From DASVNK01 sp964478815 (GTDB lineage: Bacteria; Verrucomicrobiota; Verrucomicrobiia; Limisphaerales; SXQI01), in NCBI GenBank assembly GCA_964478815.1, contig CAYZKY010000009.1, positions 1 to 64,000 on the forward strand: a stretch of DNA of 64,000 bases, given 5' to 3'. Each line of letters opens with the position of its first letter. The stretch's first letter is position 1. The notes below the pieces were generated by a model that worked only from the letters and a program-made list of their open reading frames with translations, made no database searches and had not been told where the DNA came from. Position numbers and translations under genes: made by a program. Positions 15,774 to 24,167 of the stretch are shown here, piece after piece.

Positions 15774-15931
15774 GATGCAACCACTTTACAAGGGTTGGAG
15801 AAATTGGGGACGATAACCTGGGGTAACCGCAGGGCGGCAACCCGAGGCTAAATGCTGAAATCCCGTTGGGATTCGGGGGCGGCGACGGCATCAGGGTGTG
15901 GCGCACGGAGGTCGGTGGCTCAGAGACCTCG
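15774..15931. repeat. Direct repeat, copy 2 (about 158 bp)
   Basis: This is the second copy of the 15259-15414 element, same orientation, about 515 bp downstream. Differences are single-base substitutions and one or two short insertions. The divergence indicates an old duplication or independent insertions of a dispersed family. Confidence 0.85.
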
Positions 15932-15996
15932 GAAGGGGGGAGGCGAAGGGGACGGAGGAGGAGTCCGTCCGGGAAGACGGGCTGGGGGAAGAAGAC

Positions 15997-16038
15997 GTTC
16001 GGGCGAGGCGCCCGAACGGGACAGGCGGGGGCGCCTGT
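15997..16038. repeat. Dispersed double-hairpin repeat, copy 2
   Basis: The first palindrome (15997-16017) is identical to that at 89-109. The second (16021-16038, ACAGGCG / CGCCTGT) differs from its copy at 111-132 by one arm base and the loop. It lies about 85 bp beyond the 3' end of prsR. Confidence 0.8.
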
Positions 16039-16122
16039 GCCACCCAAGGGAGAGCGAAGTTCCGGGAAAAGGACCCACCGTGGAGACGGTGGGTTTTCAT
16101 CCGAGCGAAGGGCGGGGACGAG

Positions 16123-17490
16123 TTAGTCCTCGGCTTCGGGTTTGCGGAAGCCGAAGCGTTCCATGAGTTCGTACATGGTGGGGCGGCTGATGCCGAGCTC
16201 GGCGGCGGCGGCGCTGACGTTGCCGTTGTGGCGGTGGAGGGAGCGGGTGAGGAAGTCTTTTTCGAGGGCTTCGCGGGCTTCCTTGAGGGTGGTGCCGGAG
16301 CGGGGGACTTCGAGGAGGGAGAGTTCGAGGTCGCGCTCGTTGACGCGGCTGCCTTCGGACATGATGACGGCGCGGCGGATGCGGTTTTCCATCTCGCGGA
16401 TGTTGCCGGGCCAGTGGTATTGCTCCATGGCTTTGAGGGCTCCGGCGGTGAATTTCTTTTTTTCGGCGCCGGTTTCGGCGGCGAATTTGGTGAGGAAGCT
16501 CTGGGCGAGGATGGGGGTATCGCCCTGGCGCTCGCGGAGGGGGGGGAGCTTGAGCTTGACGACGGCGAGGCGGAAGAAGAGGTCTTCGCGGAATTTGCCT
16601 TCGGCCATGGCCCGGGAGAGGTCGGCATTGGTGGCGGCGACGAGGCGGACATCGACGGGGATGTCTTTGCGGCCGCCGACGCGCTGGATGACTTTTTCCT
16701 GGAGGAAGCGGAGGAACTTGACCTGGAGGGGGGGCGGGAGTTCGCCGATCTCATCGAGGAAGAGGGTGCCGCCGGAGGCGGTCTCGACCTGGCCGAGGCG
16801 GGTGGCGTGGGCGCCGGTGAAGGCTCCCTTTTCGTGGCCGAAGAGTTCGCTCTCGATGAGGTTTTCGGGGATGGCGCCGCAATTGATGGCGACGAAGGGG
16901 CCGGGCTTGCGCTTGCTGGATTGGTGGATGGCCTGGGCGACGCGCTCCTTGCCGGTGCCGCTTTCGCCAAGGATGAGGACGGGGAAATCGGTGGCGGCGA
17001 CTTTGCGGATGGTGGCGAACACCTCGAGCATGGCGTGGCTGGAGCCGAGCATGCCGTGGAACCCGCCGGTGTGGAGCTGGCGCTCGAGGTCGCGGTTTTC
17101 GCGTTCGAGGCTGACGAGATGGCAGGCGCGGCGGAGGATGATCTTGAGTTCCTCGGTATCGACGGGTTTGGCGAAGAAATCGTAGGCGCCTTCGCGGATG
17201 GCCTGGAGGGCGTTGGTCTTATCGGACTGGCCGCTGACGATGATGATCTTGGTCTCGGGCGAATCGGCGAGCATGGATTGGAGGGCGGCCATGCCTTCCG
17301 TGGTGCTGCCGGGCGAAGGGGGCAGGCCGAGATCGAGCAGCACGACATCGGGCTGGGCGGAGCGGAAGGCGGCGAGCCCGGATTCGCGGTCGCCGGCGAG
17401 GGCGATCTCATAATCCTCAGTGAGGGCCCAGCGCATTTGCGACCGGATTTCTTCGTCGTCGTCGACGATTAAAATTTTCGATTTATGCAT
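16123..17490 (-). CDS. prsR: PrsR-type sigma-54 response regulator of the PEP-CTERM/exosortase system
   Basis: This NtrC-like regulator of about 455 residues has a receiver domain (IVDDDEE; phospho-Asp in VVLLDLGLP near residue 52; Lys in FFAKPVD), an AAA+ sigma-54 activation domain (Walker A GESGTGKE near 172, the RpoN-contacting GAFTGA loop, Walker B GGTLFLDEIGELP) and a Fis-type helix-turn-helix at the C-terminus (NVSAAAAELGISRPTMYEL). It matches the regulator that accompanies exosortase loci, and the cognate kinase gene PrsK is immediately upstream. It should activate RpoN promoters of exopolysaccharide and sorted-protein genes. The ATG at 17490 is preferred over a TTG 12 bases earlier. 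It is the last gene of the minus-strand locus. Confidence 0.93.
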   Translation of the reverse strand: MHKSKILIVDDDEEIRSQMRWALTEDYEIALAGDRESGLAAFRSAQPDVVLLDLGLPPSPGSTTEGMAALQSMLADSPETKIIIVSGQSDKTNALQAIREGAYDFFAKPVDTEELKIILRRACHLVSLERENRDLERQLHTGGFHGMLGSSHAMLEVFATIRKVAATDFPVLILGESGTGKERVAQAIHQSSKRKPGPFVAINCGAIPENLIESELFGHEKGAFTGAHATRLGQVETASGGTLFLDEIGELPPPLQVKFLRFLQEKVIQRVGGRKDIPVDVRLVAATNADLSRAMAEGKFREDLFFRLAVVKLKLPPLRERQGDTPILAQSFLTKFAAETGAEKKKFTAGALKAMEQYHWPGNIREMENRIRRAVIMSEGSRVNERDLELSLLEVPRSGTTLKEAREALEKDFLTRSLHRHNGNVSAAAAELGISRPTMYELMERFGFRKPEAED

Positions 17491-17544
17491 GAACAACGGC
17501 AAACTCGCGGAGGCCCAGCGGGGGCGGGGTGCCGCTCACTTCGT

Positions 17545-19674
17545 TTAATCGGCAGAGCGTGGAGAAAGTGTAGAAGCAGGGGGCAGAAGGGGCAAGAGGA
17601 CGCGGAAGGTGGTGCCCTGCCCCGGCTGGCTCTCGACTTCGATGCGGCCGCCGTGGGCTTCGACGATGGTTTTGCTCTGGAACATGCCGATGCCGATGCC
17701 GCCTTTTTTGGTGGTTTGGAAGGGGCGAAAGAGGGAACGGGAGAGGAATTCCGGAGCCATGCCGCAACCATTGTCCTTTACGGCGATAATGATCCAACTG
17801 CCCTGCTGGGAGGTCTCGACTTCGATGGAGCCGTTCTCGCGGAGCGCTTCGCGGGAATTGAGGAGGAGGTTGGTGACGACTTTGTCGATCTGGGAGGGGT
17901 CGAGCTTGACCTTGGGGATGGGGCCGAGGCGCATGACGAGGGGCGCGCCCTCGCCGAGGCAAGCGGCACTGGCGGTGATCAAGGCGTTCACATCCGTATC
18001 GCGAGGTTGAATCTGCAGATTCTGGCGGAAGAGGGAGAGGCGGGAGATGAGTTCCTGGATGTGGTGAACGCTCTTGCCGATGGCTTTGAGGGCGTCCTTG
18101 CGGAACTCGGGATTGTCCCAGTGCTTGGGGAGGTTCTGGAGGGTGAGGTTGAGGGAGGAGGCGGTGTTCTTGAGATCGTGGACGAAGAAGGCGGCGATGG
18201 TCTGGAAGGCCTCCATTTCGCGCGCCTGGAGGAGGCGGCGGGAGAGATGGAAATTGAGGAGGCCGGAGGCGATCTGGTCGCCGACGCATTTGAGGAGATC
18301 GAACTCTTCGAGACCGAAGGGGACGCCATCGACGCGGTGATTGAGGGTGATGAAACCGAGGAGCCGGCCGGCGGAAAAGAGCGGGACGCAGACGCGGCTG
18401 CCGGGGACGTCGTGAAAGTGCGACGGGTAACATTTGGTCAGGCAGGCGGCCCATTCTTCGGTGCGGGAATCGAGGAGGAAGGGGTTTGGTTCATTACGCA
18501 AGGCGGCGGCGACGGCGAGCACTTCGTCGCGCGAGAGGGGGCTGGTCTCTTCGGGCTTTTCGGTCAAGCCGGTGGAAGCGGCGAGGGCGAGGCGGGTTTG
18601 TTCTTCCTCGTAAAGCCAGACGGAGACGGAGAGGACGCGGAGGGTCTCGGAGATCCAGTTGGCGGAGAGCCGGCAGAGGGAGGGGGCATCGACGACGGTG
18701 GAAGTTTTCTCGGTGAACGAGAGCCAGGTGGCGCGGTAGTTGTAGATGGAGCGATGGAACTGGCGGCTGAGGTAGCGGCGAAGGCGATCCCGGGCGCGCT
18801 CGGAGAGCAGGAGCACCGCGAGGCCGGCGAGGGCGAGGAGGAGGAGGAACGCCTTGAGCGCAAAGGCTTCGGTGCCGCCCAGGGACCCGAGGCGCTTGGA
18901 GGTGGCTCCGACGACGATGAGGTAGGCCCCGACGCAGAAGCCGACGATGGAGTAATCGGAGGCGCGCTCGGCGGGGTAGACCTCGACGAGGAAGGTATTG
19001 GGGCGAAGGAGGGCGCGAGCGAGGAAGCCGGTCGAGATCAACAACGCCACGGCGCGGATGATGTCGGACGAACTATCCGACTGGCCGAAAAGGACGGACT
19101 GGCTGGAGGTATAGAGCCGGGCGGTGAAGATGAGCCCGACGCCGAGGATGATGAACTTGATGCGCCAGCGAGAGGTTCCGACCGAGGCGCGGAAGGTGCG
19201 CTCGAGATTGACCAGAACCAGGGCCGATCCGGCGAGGATGCTAAGCTGGATCAGGAAGCCGGGGAGGCCGAGCTTGAACTCCCAATTGGCGATCCCCCGG
19301 GAGGTCTCGATGATGAGCGCATCTTGAAAGATGAAGGCAGAGGCGACCGGAATGGCCAGGCTGGCGGCGAGGACAACCGACCAGCGTTGAAGAAAATGGC
19401 GATAATTCCCGCGGGAATAGACAATGCTGAAGTAGAGCCAGGAGAAGGGGATGAGAGCATGGGCGAGAAAGCACCAGCCTTTCCAGGAGGCGGCTTCGGC
19501 GGCGGTGTCGCTCGACGCAATGAAGGCGGCGAGGATCGTCTCGGCGGCGAGGAGAAGAAGCCCTCCGACGAAGGCTTTGTGGCCCGGGGCGCCCCATTCG
19601 CGGATGGCCGCGACGATCGCGAGGCCGGCGGCCAGACCCGCCGTGACGAGGAGGAGGATGAGCAGAGGGTCCAT
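17545..19674 (-). CDS. prsK: PrsK-type sensor histidine kinase of the PEP-CTERM/exosortase system
   Basis: This sensor kinase of about 709 residues has an N-terminal block of eight or so membrane helices (about 1-290), a GAF-like domain (about 330-480), a phospho-acceptor segment with the His in FFVHDLKNTASSLNL near residue 498, and a HATPase domain with N box VVTNLLLNSREA, G1 DNGCGM and G2 GGIGIGM. The HDLKN H-box with a large membrane sensor is the PrsK architecture. It sits 54 bp upstream of prsR and would phosphorylate it. The signal is unknown, possibly envelope or polymer status. ATG 19674 is preferred to the GTG one codon earlier. Confidence 0.93.
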   Translation of the reverse strand: MDPLLILLLVTAGLAAGLAIVAAIREWGAPGHKAFVGGLLLLAAETILAAFIASSDTAAEAASWKGWCFLAHALIPFSWLYFSIVYSRGNYRHFLQRWSVVLAASLAIPVASAFIFQDALIIETSRGIANWEFKLGLPGFLIQLSILAGSALVLVNLERTFRASVGTSRWRIKFIILGVGLIFTARLYTSSQSVLFGQSDSSSDIIRAVALLISTGFLARALLRPNTFLVEVYPAERASDYSIVGFCVGAYLIVVGATSKRLGSLGGTEAFALKAFLLLLALAGLAVLLLSERARDRLRRYLSRQFHRSIYNYRATWLSFTEKTSTVVDAPSLCRLSANWISETLRVLSVSVWLYEEEQTRLALAASTGLTEKPEETSPLSRDEVLAVAAALRNEPNPFLLDSRTEEWAACLTKCYPSHFHDVPGSRVCVPLFSAGRLLGFITLNHRVDGVPFGLEEFDLLKCVGDQIASGLLNFHLSRRLLQAREMEAFQTIAAFFVHDLKNTASSLNLTLQNLPKHWDNPEFRKDALKAIGKSVHHIQELISRLSLFRQNLQIQPRDTDVNALITASAACLGEGAPLVMRLGPIPKVKLDPSQIDKVVTNLLLNSREALRENGSIEVETSQQGSWIIIAVKDNGCGMAPEFLSRSLFRPFQTTKKGGIGIGMFQSKTIVEAHGGRIEVESQPGQGTTFRVLLPLLPPASTLSPRSAD

Positions 19675-19749
19675 CACGGAAGGGACGCGCGATTCAGGCC
19701 GCAGGGAAGCGGGCCGGCGAGTTCCGCGAAGGACGGAGGGGGAGGAAGG

Positions 19750-22700
19750 CTATTTGATTTCCTCAATGGCTTTGAGGGCTTCCGCCCGGAGGGGGGAATT
19801 GGCGTTCATGGCGAGAGCGCGGGTGAGAGAATCCTTGGCCTGCTTGTCCTTCAGCCGATGCTGGGCCAGGCCCAGGTAAAAGAGAGTTTCGGAATCGGTG
19901 GGGCGGGCCGAAACGGTCTGGGCGAGGAAGCGGGCCGCTTCGCGAAAATCGGACTTCCGGTAAGCGATCCGGCCCAAGGCTTTGTTCAGATCGGCGTCGT
20001 TGGAAAACTCCGAGCGCAGGGTGGTCGCCATTTGCCAGGCTTTGTTGTCGTCGAGCTGATGCGCAGCCAGGAGCAAGACGAGCCCGCGCTGCGCCTGGAG
20101 GTTCTGCGGGCGAGCGCGGACAAGGTTTTCGAGGAGCGCCCGGGCGCCGGGGACGTTGGCCTTGGCTTCCTCCAGGCGAGCGGAGGCCAGCACCGCAGGA
20201 GGAAATTCGGGTTCCGACTTCAAGAACTCGGCAGCGATTTGGCGGGCGGGCTCGGGATTGGCGCCGGAAGCTTCAAATTCGAGGAGGGCGAGGGCGCGCT
20301 GGGCCAGCGCGGTTTCGGGAGCGTCCGGTTTGCCCGCAGCGGCGGCCCGGAGTTGCTCCGCCGCCCGAGCGGTGTTGCCGAGACTGTACAAGCAAAGCCC
20401 GAGATAATAGGCAGGGGGGCCGGAGGAATCGGCCGACACCGCCTGCTGGAGGATGGGAGAGGCCCAGCGGTACTCCCCGGCCCGGTAGCCGACCCGCCCG
20501 AGCATGGGCGCGGCGGCGGCGCTGGGGGCCTGCTCCCACGACTGACGCGCGAGTTCCATGGCACGCGCCGAGTTGCCGAAGCGCTCGGAATAGAGGGCGG
20601 CGAGCGGGGCGAGGACCGAACCGGCGCGAGGATTGATGCGGAGAGCCTTCTCGTACAAATCGCGGGCCTGGTCGAATTGCTGCCGGGACTCCATGGACTG
20701 GGCAAGGCGAATATGAGCGAACAGGTCCTTGGGGTCGGCTTCGATGGCCTTGCGAATCAGCTCGACGGTCGAGGCCGGAGCATTCGCGGACGTATCGGCG
20801 CTCAGGACGGCGAGAACGCGCGTGGCCTGTTCCTTGCCGGTGAAGTCATTGGTGGACGACACCGCGGACTGGAGCGCCGCGCGCGCGGCGGGTTCGGCCC
20901 CCATCATGTAATTGACCATGCCGAGGTGGTAGCGAACCTCGGGCATCTCGGACATGCCTTCGCTGGCCTGCCGGATGAGATTCAGCGCGCGAACATAATC
21001 GCCTTGCTTGAAGAGAATCCACCCGTAGGTGTCCGCCGTGTGGGTGTCGAGCGGGCGAAGATCGTGCGCCTTCTGAGCAAGCGGGGCCGCGCGCTCGACT
21101 TCGCCAAGATGCTCGCTGAGGACATAGGCGAGGTTATTCAAGGCCGGGATGTTATCGGGCTTGAGCGCCAGGAGTTTTTCATACGTCTCGCGCGCGCCCC
21201 GGTAATCTTTCGTGATTTCGAGCAGCATGCCGAGCTGAAGCAAACTGGCCAGATCCTTGGGCACTTTCTGGACGATCTCGCGATACTTGGCGATGGCCGA
21301 TTCCAGTTGCTTGGTGCGGGAGTAGAAATCGGCGAGGGACTTTTGCGCGAGGTAAAAGTCGGGAGCGAGCTGGATCGCCTTTTGGAGGGCGGCTTCGGCT
21401 TCAGCGGGTTTGTTGTGCGCAAAGAAAACCTTGGCTTGCAGCGTCAGCGGCAAGGGGTGCTCCGGGTGCTTGTCGACGTAGACCTGCACGCGGGAGAGGG
21501 CGGCATCGAAGCGCCGGGCGGCGATATCGATTTCGATCAAGTCGTCCAGCGGCTGCAAGAGCGCGGGATTAATCGCGAGGGCGGCTTCGAAGGCTTTGTA
21601 GGCGTCGTCGAACTTGCGCTGGAGGCGGTAAGTGACTCCCATTTCCTGATGAGGCCGCGGTTCCTTGGGCGTGAGTTTGGCGATGGCCTGGTAAATCGCG
21701 ATGGCGTCGTCGTAGGTTCCGCGAGAACGATGCGCGGCGGCCAAAAGGTATTGGGCCTGGATGAGCCTGGGGTACTGCGCCACGACCCGGGTGAGGGTAG
21801 GGATGGCGGCCGCGGCTTCATTCCGGCGCAGGAGGAGTTCGCTGCGGACGAGGACCGCCTCGACGAAGTTGGTGTTCAGCGTGAGCGCGCGATCCAGCTC
21901 GGCCAAGGCCTGGGTCGTGTCGTTCTGGGCGAGCCGGACAAGGGCGGTCTGATAAGGGACTTGCGGATCGTTGGCGTAGGCACGCTTGATCGTTTCGAGA
22001 TCCGCGATGGCGCCGGCATGATTGGCCTGCAAGAGACGGAGGCGGGACCGATTCAAGAGGCTGGCGCGGTGGTTGGGATCCACCTTGAGCGCGCGTTCGA
22101 GCATGATGGAACATTGATTCGTATCGCGCTCCTGCAGGGCCATCTCCGCCAGAGTATTCATGGCGACGATAAAATCCGGCACTTTCTCGATGGCATCTTC
22201 GAGGAGCTTTTTGGCGCCGGCGGCGTCGCCCTGACGGGCCCGGAATTCGGCGTAACGCAAACGTTCGAGGGATTTGGGCGCGGCGTGATCCGAGGCGAGC
22301 TTGAGGGAAGCTTCGGCTTCGTTGGTCCGGCCAAGCTGCCAGTAGAGATTGCCCAGGCCGAGGGCGGCGGTGGAATTGGTCGGACTTAACTTGAGAGATT
22401 GTTGGTAGGCCGCCTCGGCTTCGCGGGCTTTGCCGGTCCGCTCATAGAGACGGGCGAGGGCCTGAGGCACCGCCGCGTTGGCCGGTTGCATCTGGGCCAA
22501 CGCCTGGAATCGCTGATGCAGTTGGACGATCTGCTCCTGCGAATTGGCGAAATTGGCCAGCATCTGGAGCGCCTCGGGATGGCCGGGAGACCGGCTGAGG
22601 ACGAACTCCACTTCGGAAACCGCGTTCGAGAGCTGACCTGCCACCGCCATCAGACTGCCCAGCTTAAGGCGGACGTTGATATTGGTGGGGGTCAATTCCC

Positions 22701-22986
22701 GCGCCCGCGCCAGGAAGGGGCCGGCGGAGGAGAATTCCGACCGCTCGAACATGATCAGCCCCAACTGGGTGATGGCATGGGCGCTTTGGGAGTCGACCCG
22801 GAACGCATTCAAATACTCGATCCGGGCCGTTTGGAGGTCTCCCTTGCGATAGGCGGCGTCGCCCCGCTTGAGGTGCCGTTCAAGCCGGGCGCTTTTCGAG
22901 CAACCGGACAGACAGAACGCAACACTCAGCAGCAAGGAAAGCGCGATGCGCGAGCAGCGTTGGGCATTCATAGGGAACGATAGCAT
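19750..22986 (-). CDS. prsT: PrsT-type TPR-repeat lipoprotein of the PEP-CTERM/exosortase system
   Basis: This lipoprotein of 1078 residues has a signal peptide ending in a lipobox (LSVAFCLSGCSKS, Cys near residue 29) and then tandem tetratricopeptide repeats to the end (repeating A-x-x-x-Y-x-x-A-L-x-x-x-P patterns such as ARIEYLNAFRVDSQSAHA, DAYKAFEAALAINP, RDLYEKALRINPRAGS). Such proteins accompany exosortase operons and are thought to scaffold export or assembly. The length is somewhat above the roughly 900 residues usual for the family. The ATG at 22986 has AAAGG nine bases upstream; a second ATG five codons later is also possible. It follows the exosortase gene by 12 bp, so they share a transcript. 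Confidence 0.9.
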   Translation of the reverse strand: MLSFPMNAQRCSRIALSLLLSVAFCLSGCSKSARLERHLKRGDAAYRKGDLQTARIEYLNAFRVDSQSAHAITQLGLIMFERSEFSSAGPFLARARELTPTNINVRLKLGSLMAVAGQLSNAVSEVEFVLSRSPGHPEALQMLANFANSQEQIVQLHQRFQALAQMQPANAAVPQALARLYERTGKAREAEAAYQQSLKLSPTNSTAALGLGNLYWQLGRTNEAEASLKLASDHAAPKSLERLRYAEFRARQGDAAGAKKLLEDAIEKVPDFIVAMNTLAEMALQERDTNQCSIMLERALKVDPNHRASLLNRSRLRLLQANHAGAIADLETIKRAYANDPQVPYQTALVRLAQNDTTQALAELDRALTLNTNFVEAVLVRSELLLRRNEAAAAIPTLTRVVAQYPRLIQAQYLLAAAHRSRGTYDDAIAIYQAIAKLTPKEPRPHQEMGVTYRLQRKFDDAYKAFEAALAINPALLQPLDDLIEIDIAARRFDAALSRVQVYVDKHPEHPLPLTLQAKVFFAHNKPAEAEAALQKAIQLAPDFYLAQKSLADFYSRTKQLESAIAKYREIVQKVPKDLASLLQLGMLLEITKDYRGARETYEKLLALKPDNIPALNNLAYVLSEHLGEVERAAPLAQKAHDLRPLDTHTADTYGWILFKQGDYVRALNLIRQASEGMSEMPEVRYHLGMVNYMMGAEPAARAALQSAVSSTNDFTGKEQATRVLAVLSADTSANAPASTVELIRKAIEADPKDLFAHIRLAQSMESRQQFDQARDLYEKALRINPRAGSVLAPLAALYSERFGNSARAMELARQSWEQAPSAAAAPMLGRVGYRAGEYRWASPILQQAVSADSSGPPAYYLGLCLYSLGNTARAAEQLRAAAAGKPDAPETALAQRALALLEFEASGANPEPARQIAAEFLKSEPEFPPAVLASARLEEAKANVPGARALLENLVRARPQNLQAQRGLVLLLAAHQLDDNKAWQMATTLRSEFSNDADLNKALGRIAYRKSDFREAARFLAQTVSARPTDSETLFYLGLAQHRLKDKQAKDSLTRALAMNANSPLRAEALKAIEEIK

Positions 22987-22998
22987 GATGGGGAACCT

Positions 22999-23970
22999 TT
23001 AGCGAACGCCGACCGCAGGAGCGCCGCGGCGGGATTCGGAGCGGCGAAGAAAAAGCAGGAAGAGAAAGAAGGGGATCAAGGAGAGCGCGAAGAAGATCGG
23101 CCCGCCGCGATGGTGGATGGGGCCATTGATGACTTCGGGATCCCAATTGATGGTCAGGACGGCGAGCACCCAGATGCGGAAGGCATTGCGAACCAAGCCC
23201 AACGGGATGACGAAGAGCGCGAACGCAGACCGTTTCCAAGAGGACCGAAGAAACATATAGCCGGCCAGCAGGCTGGTAATCAAGAGGACCAGGCTGGAAC
23301 GAATGCCACTGCATTCCTGAGCGACTCGCAGCGAAAGGCCGGGAAGCGCGAAGGTCTGAGAATCGCGCAAATACGAGATCTGCGAGATGTCCAGCATCCA
23401 ACTGAAGACCTCGGCCGAAGCGTACTGGGAGGCGGTTTCCAAGGCGTTGGCCACGGCTTCGGGAAACGGAATCATCCAGAGCAAAAACAGCCAGGGAAAC
23501 AGCGTAGCCACAAAGAAGGTCTCGCCCAGGAAAAAAATGGCCCCGGCATACAGACAGCAAACGAAAGCGGGAACAAGAACGGCCAATTGATTATTCAGCG
23601 AGAGATTCCGACCGGAGAGCGCAAACAAGCCCCACAACCCGATGAAGAGGAGCCCAAGCGCGACACACAGCCCGGCCGGCCCAGGACTCCCCCGCCGAAT
23701 GGCCGGCAAGGAGCCTTTCATCTGCCAGATAAGATACGCCGAGATCGCAGGGATAAGGACAATATGCGAATAAAGCTCCTGGCCGAGGCTAAACCGGGTC
23801 AACAGGTATAGGACAGGACTGAACAGCGCACAGAGGACTCCGACGAAAATCCAGAAGGGGGCGGCCGAGGCGCCTGGCCGGCGAACGGGAGCGCGCGCCG
23901 ACGTTCGGTCGGTCATCGCGGCTGGATTGCCCGGGGGGTAAGTGCCCATGGATTTAGGGGAGTTTATCAT
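22999..23970 (-). CDS. Exosortase (Xrt family)
   Basis: This polytopic membrane transpeptidase of about 323 residues is of the exosortase/archaeosortase family, which cleaves C-terminal sorting signals of the PEP-CTERM type. The catalytic triad is visible: Cys220 in AQECSGIRSS, Arg261 in GLVRNAFRIW and His286 or His287 in NGPIHHRGG. The domain ends shortly after the last helix, and no EpsI (DUF3485) domain is fused or encoded nearby. The start is uncertain: ATG codons at 23970, 23949 and 23916 all precede the first helix. The neighbours PrsT, PrsK and PrsR support the assignment. No substrate with a matching C-terminal tail is encoded in this window. I cannot assign the subtype. Confidence 0.92.
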   Translation of the reverse strand: MINSPKSMGTYPPGNPAAMTDRTSARAPVRRPGASAAPFWIFVGVLCALFSPVLYLLTRFSLGQELYSHIVLIPAISAYLIWQMKGSLPAIRRGSPGPAGLCVALGLLFIGLWGLFALSGRNLSLNNQLAVLVPAFVCCLYAGAIFFLGETFFVATLFPWLFLLWMIPFPEAVANALETASQYASAEVFSWMLDISQISYLRDSQTFALPGLSLRVAQECSGIRSSLVLLITSLLAGYMFLRSSWKRSAFALFVIPLGLVRNAFRIWVLAVLTINWDPEVINGPIHHRGGPIFFALSLIPFFLFLLFLRRSESRRGAPAVGVR

Positions 23971-24167
23971 AGGAACACGGGTTGTAAAGGAAGGGAGAGT
24001 TGCCGGATAGCGACACCGGACTCCGGGAACTATAGGGCCGGGCCTGCCGGGAGAGCCCGGTCAAGGCTCGGGGCGCAGACGCCTTTGGCTCGTCCAAGCC
24101 GCCGCAAAATCGACGGCGGGGCCGAAGACACTCATCACGCCGCCGAAACGAGGCACCCTGCAACGGA

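Larger units (their letters stand above)
15126..16122. other. Repeat-filled intergenic region without a gene
   Basis: This 1-kb convergent region between the metallo-beta-lactamase triad and prsR holds two diverged direct repeats, a long hairpin, a further repeat-like segment (about 15479-15561, in which the CCCAGG / CCTGGG arms recur) and the second copy of the double hairpin. Short open frames here end inside the repeats and show no protein pattern. It looks like an insertion-tolerant boundary where mobile repeats have collected. Confidence 0.75.

Noticed and set aside
15126..16122. A CRISPR array in the repeat region
   Set aside because: There are only two long diverged copies about 515 bp apart, not short identical repeats with regular spacers, and no cas genes are nearby.
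17485..22389. A plus-strand open frame of 1634 codons opposite prsK and prsT
   Set aside because: Its translation is Gly/Glu/Ala-rich without domain pattern and mirrors the strongly biased third codon positions of the real minus-strand genes, which carry full family motifs.
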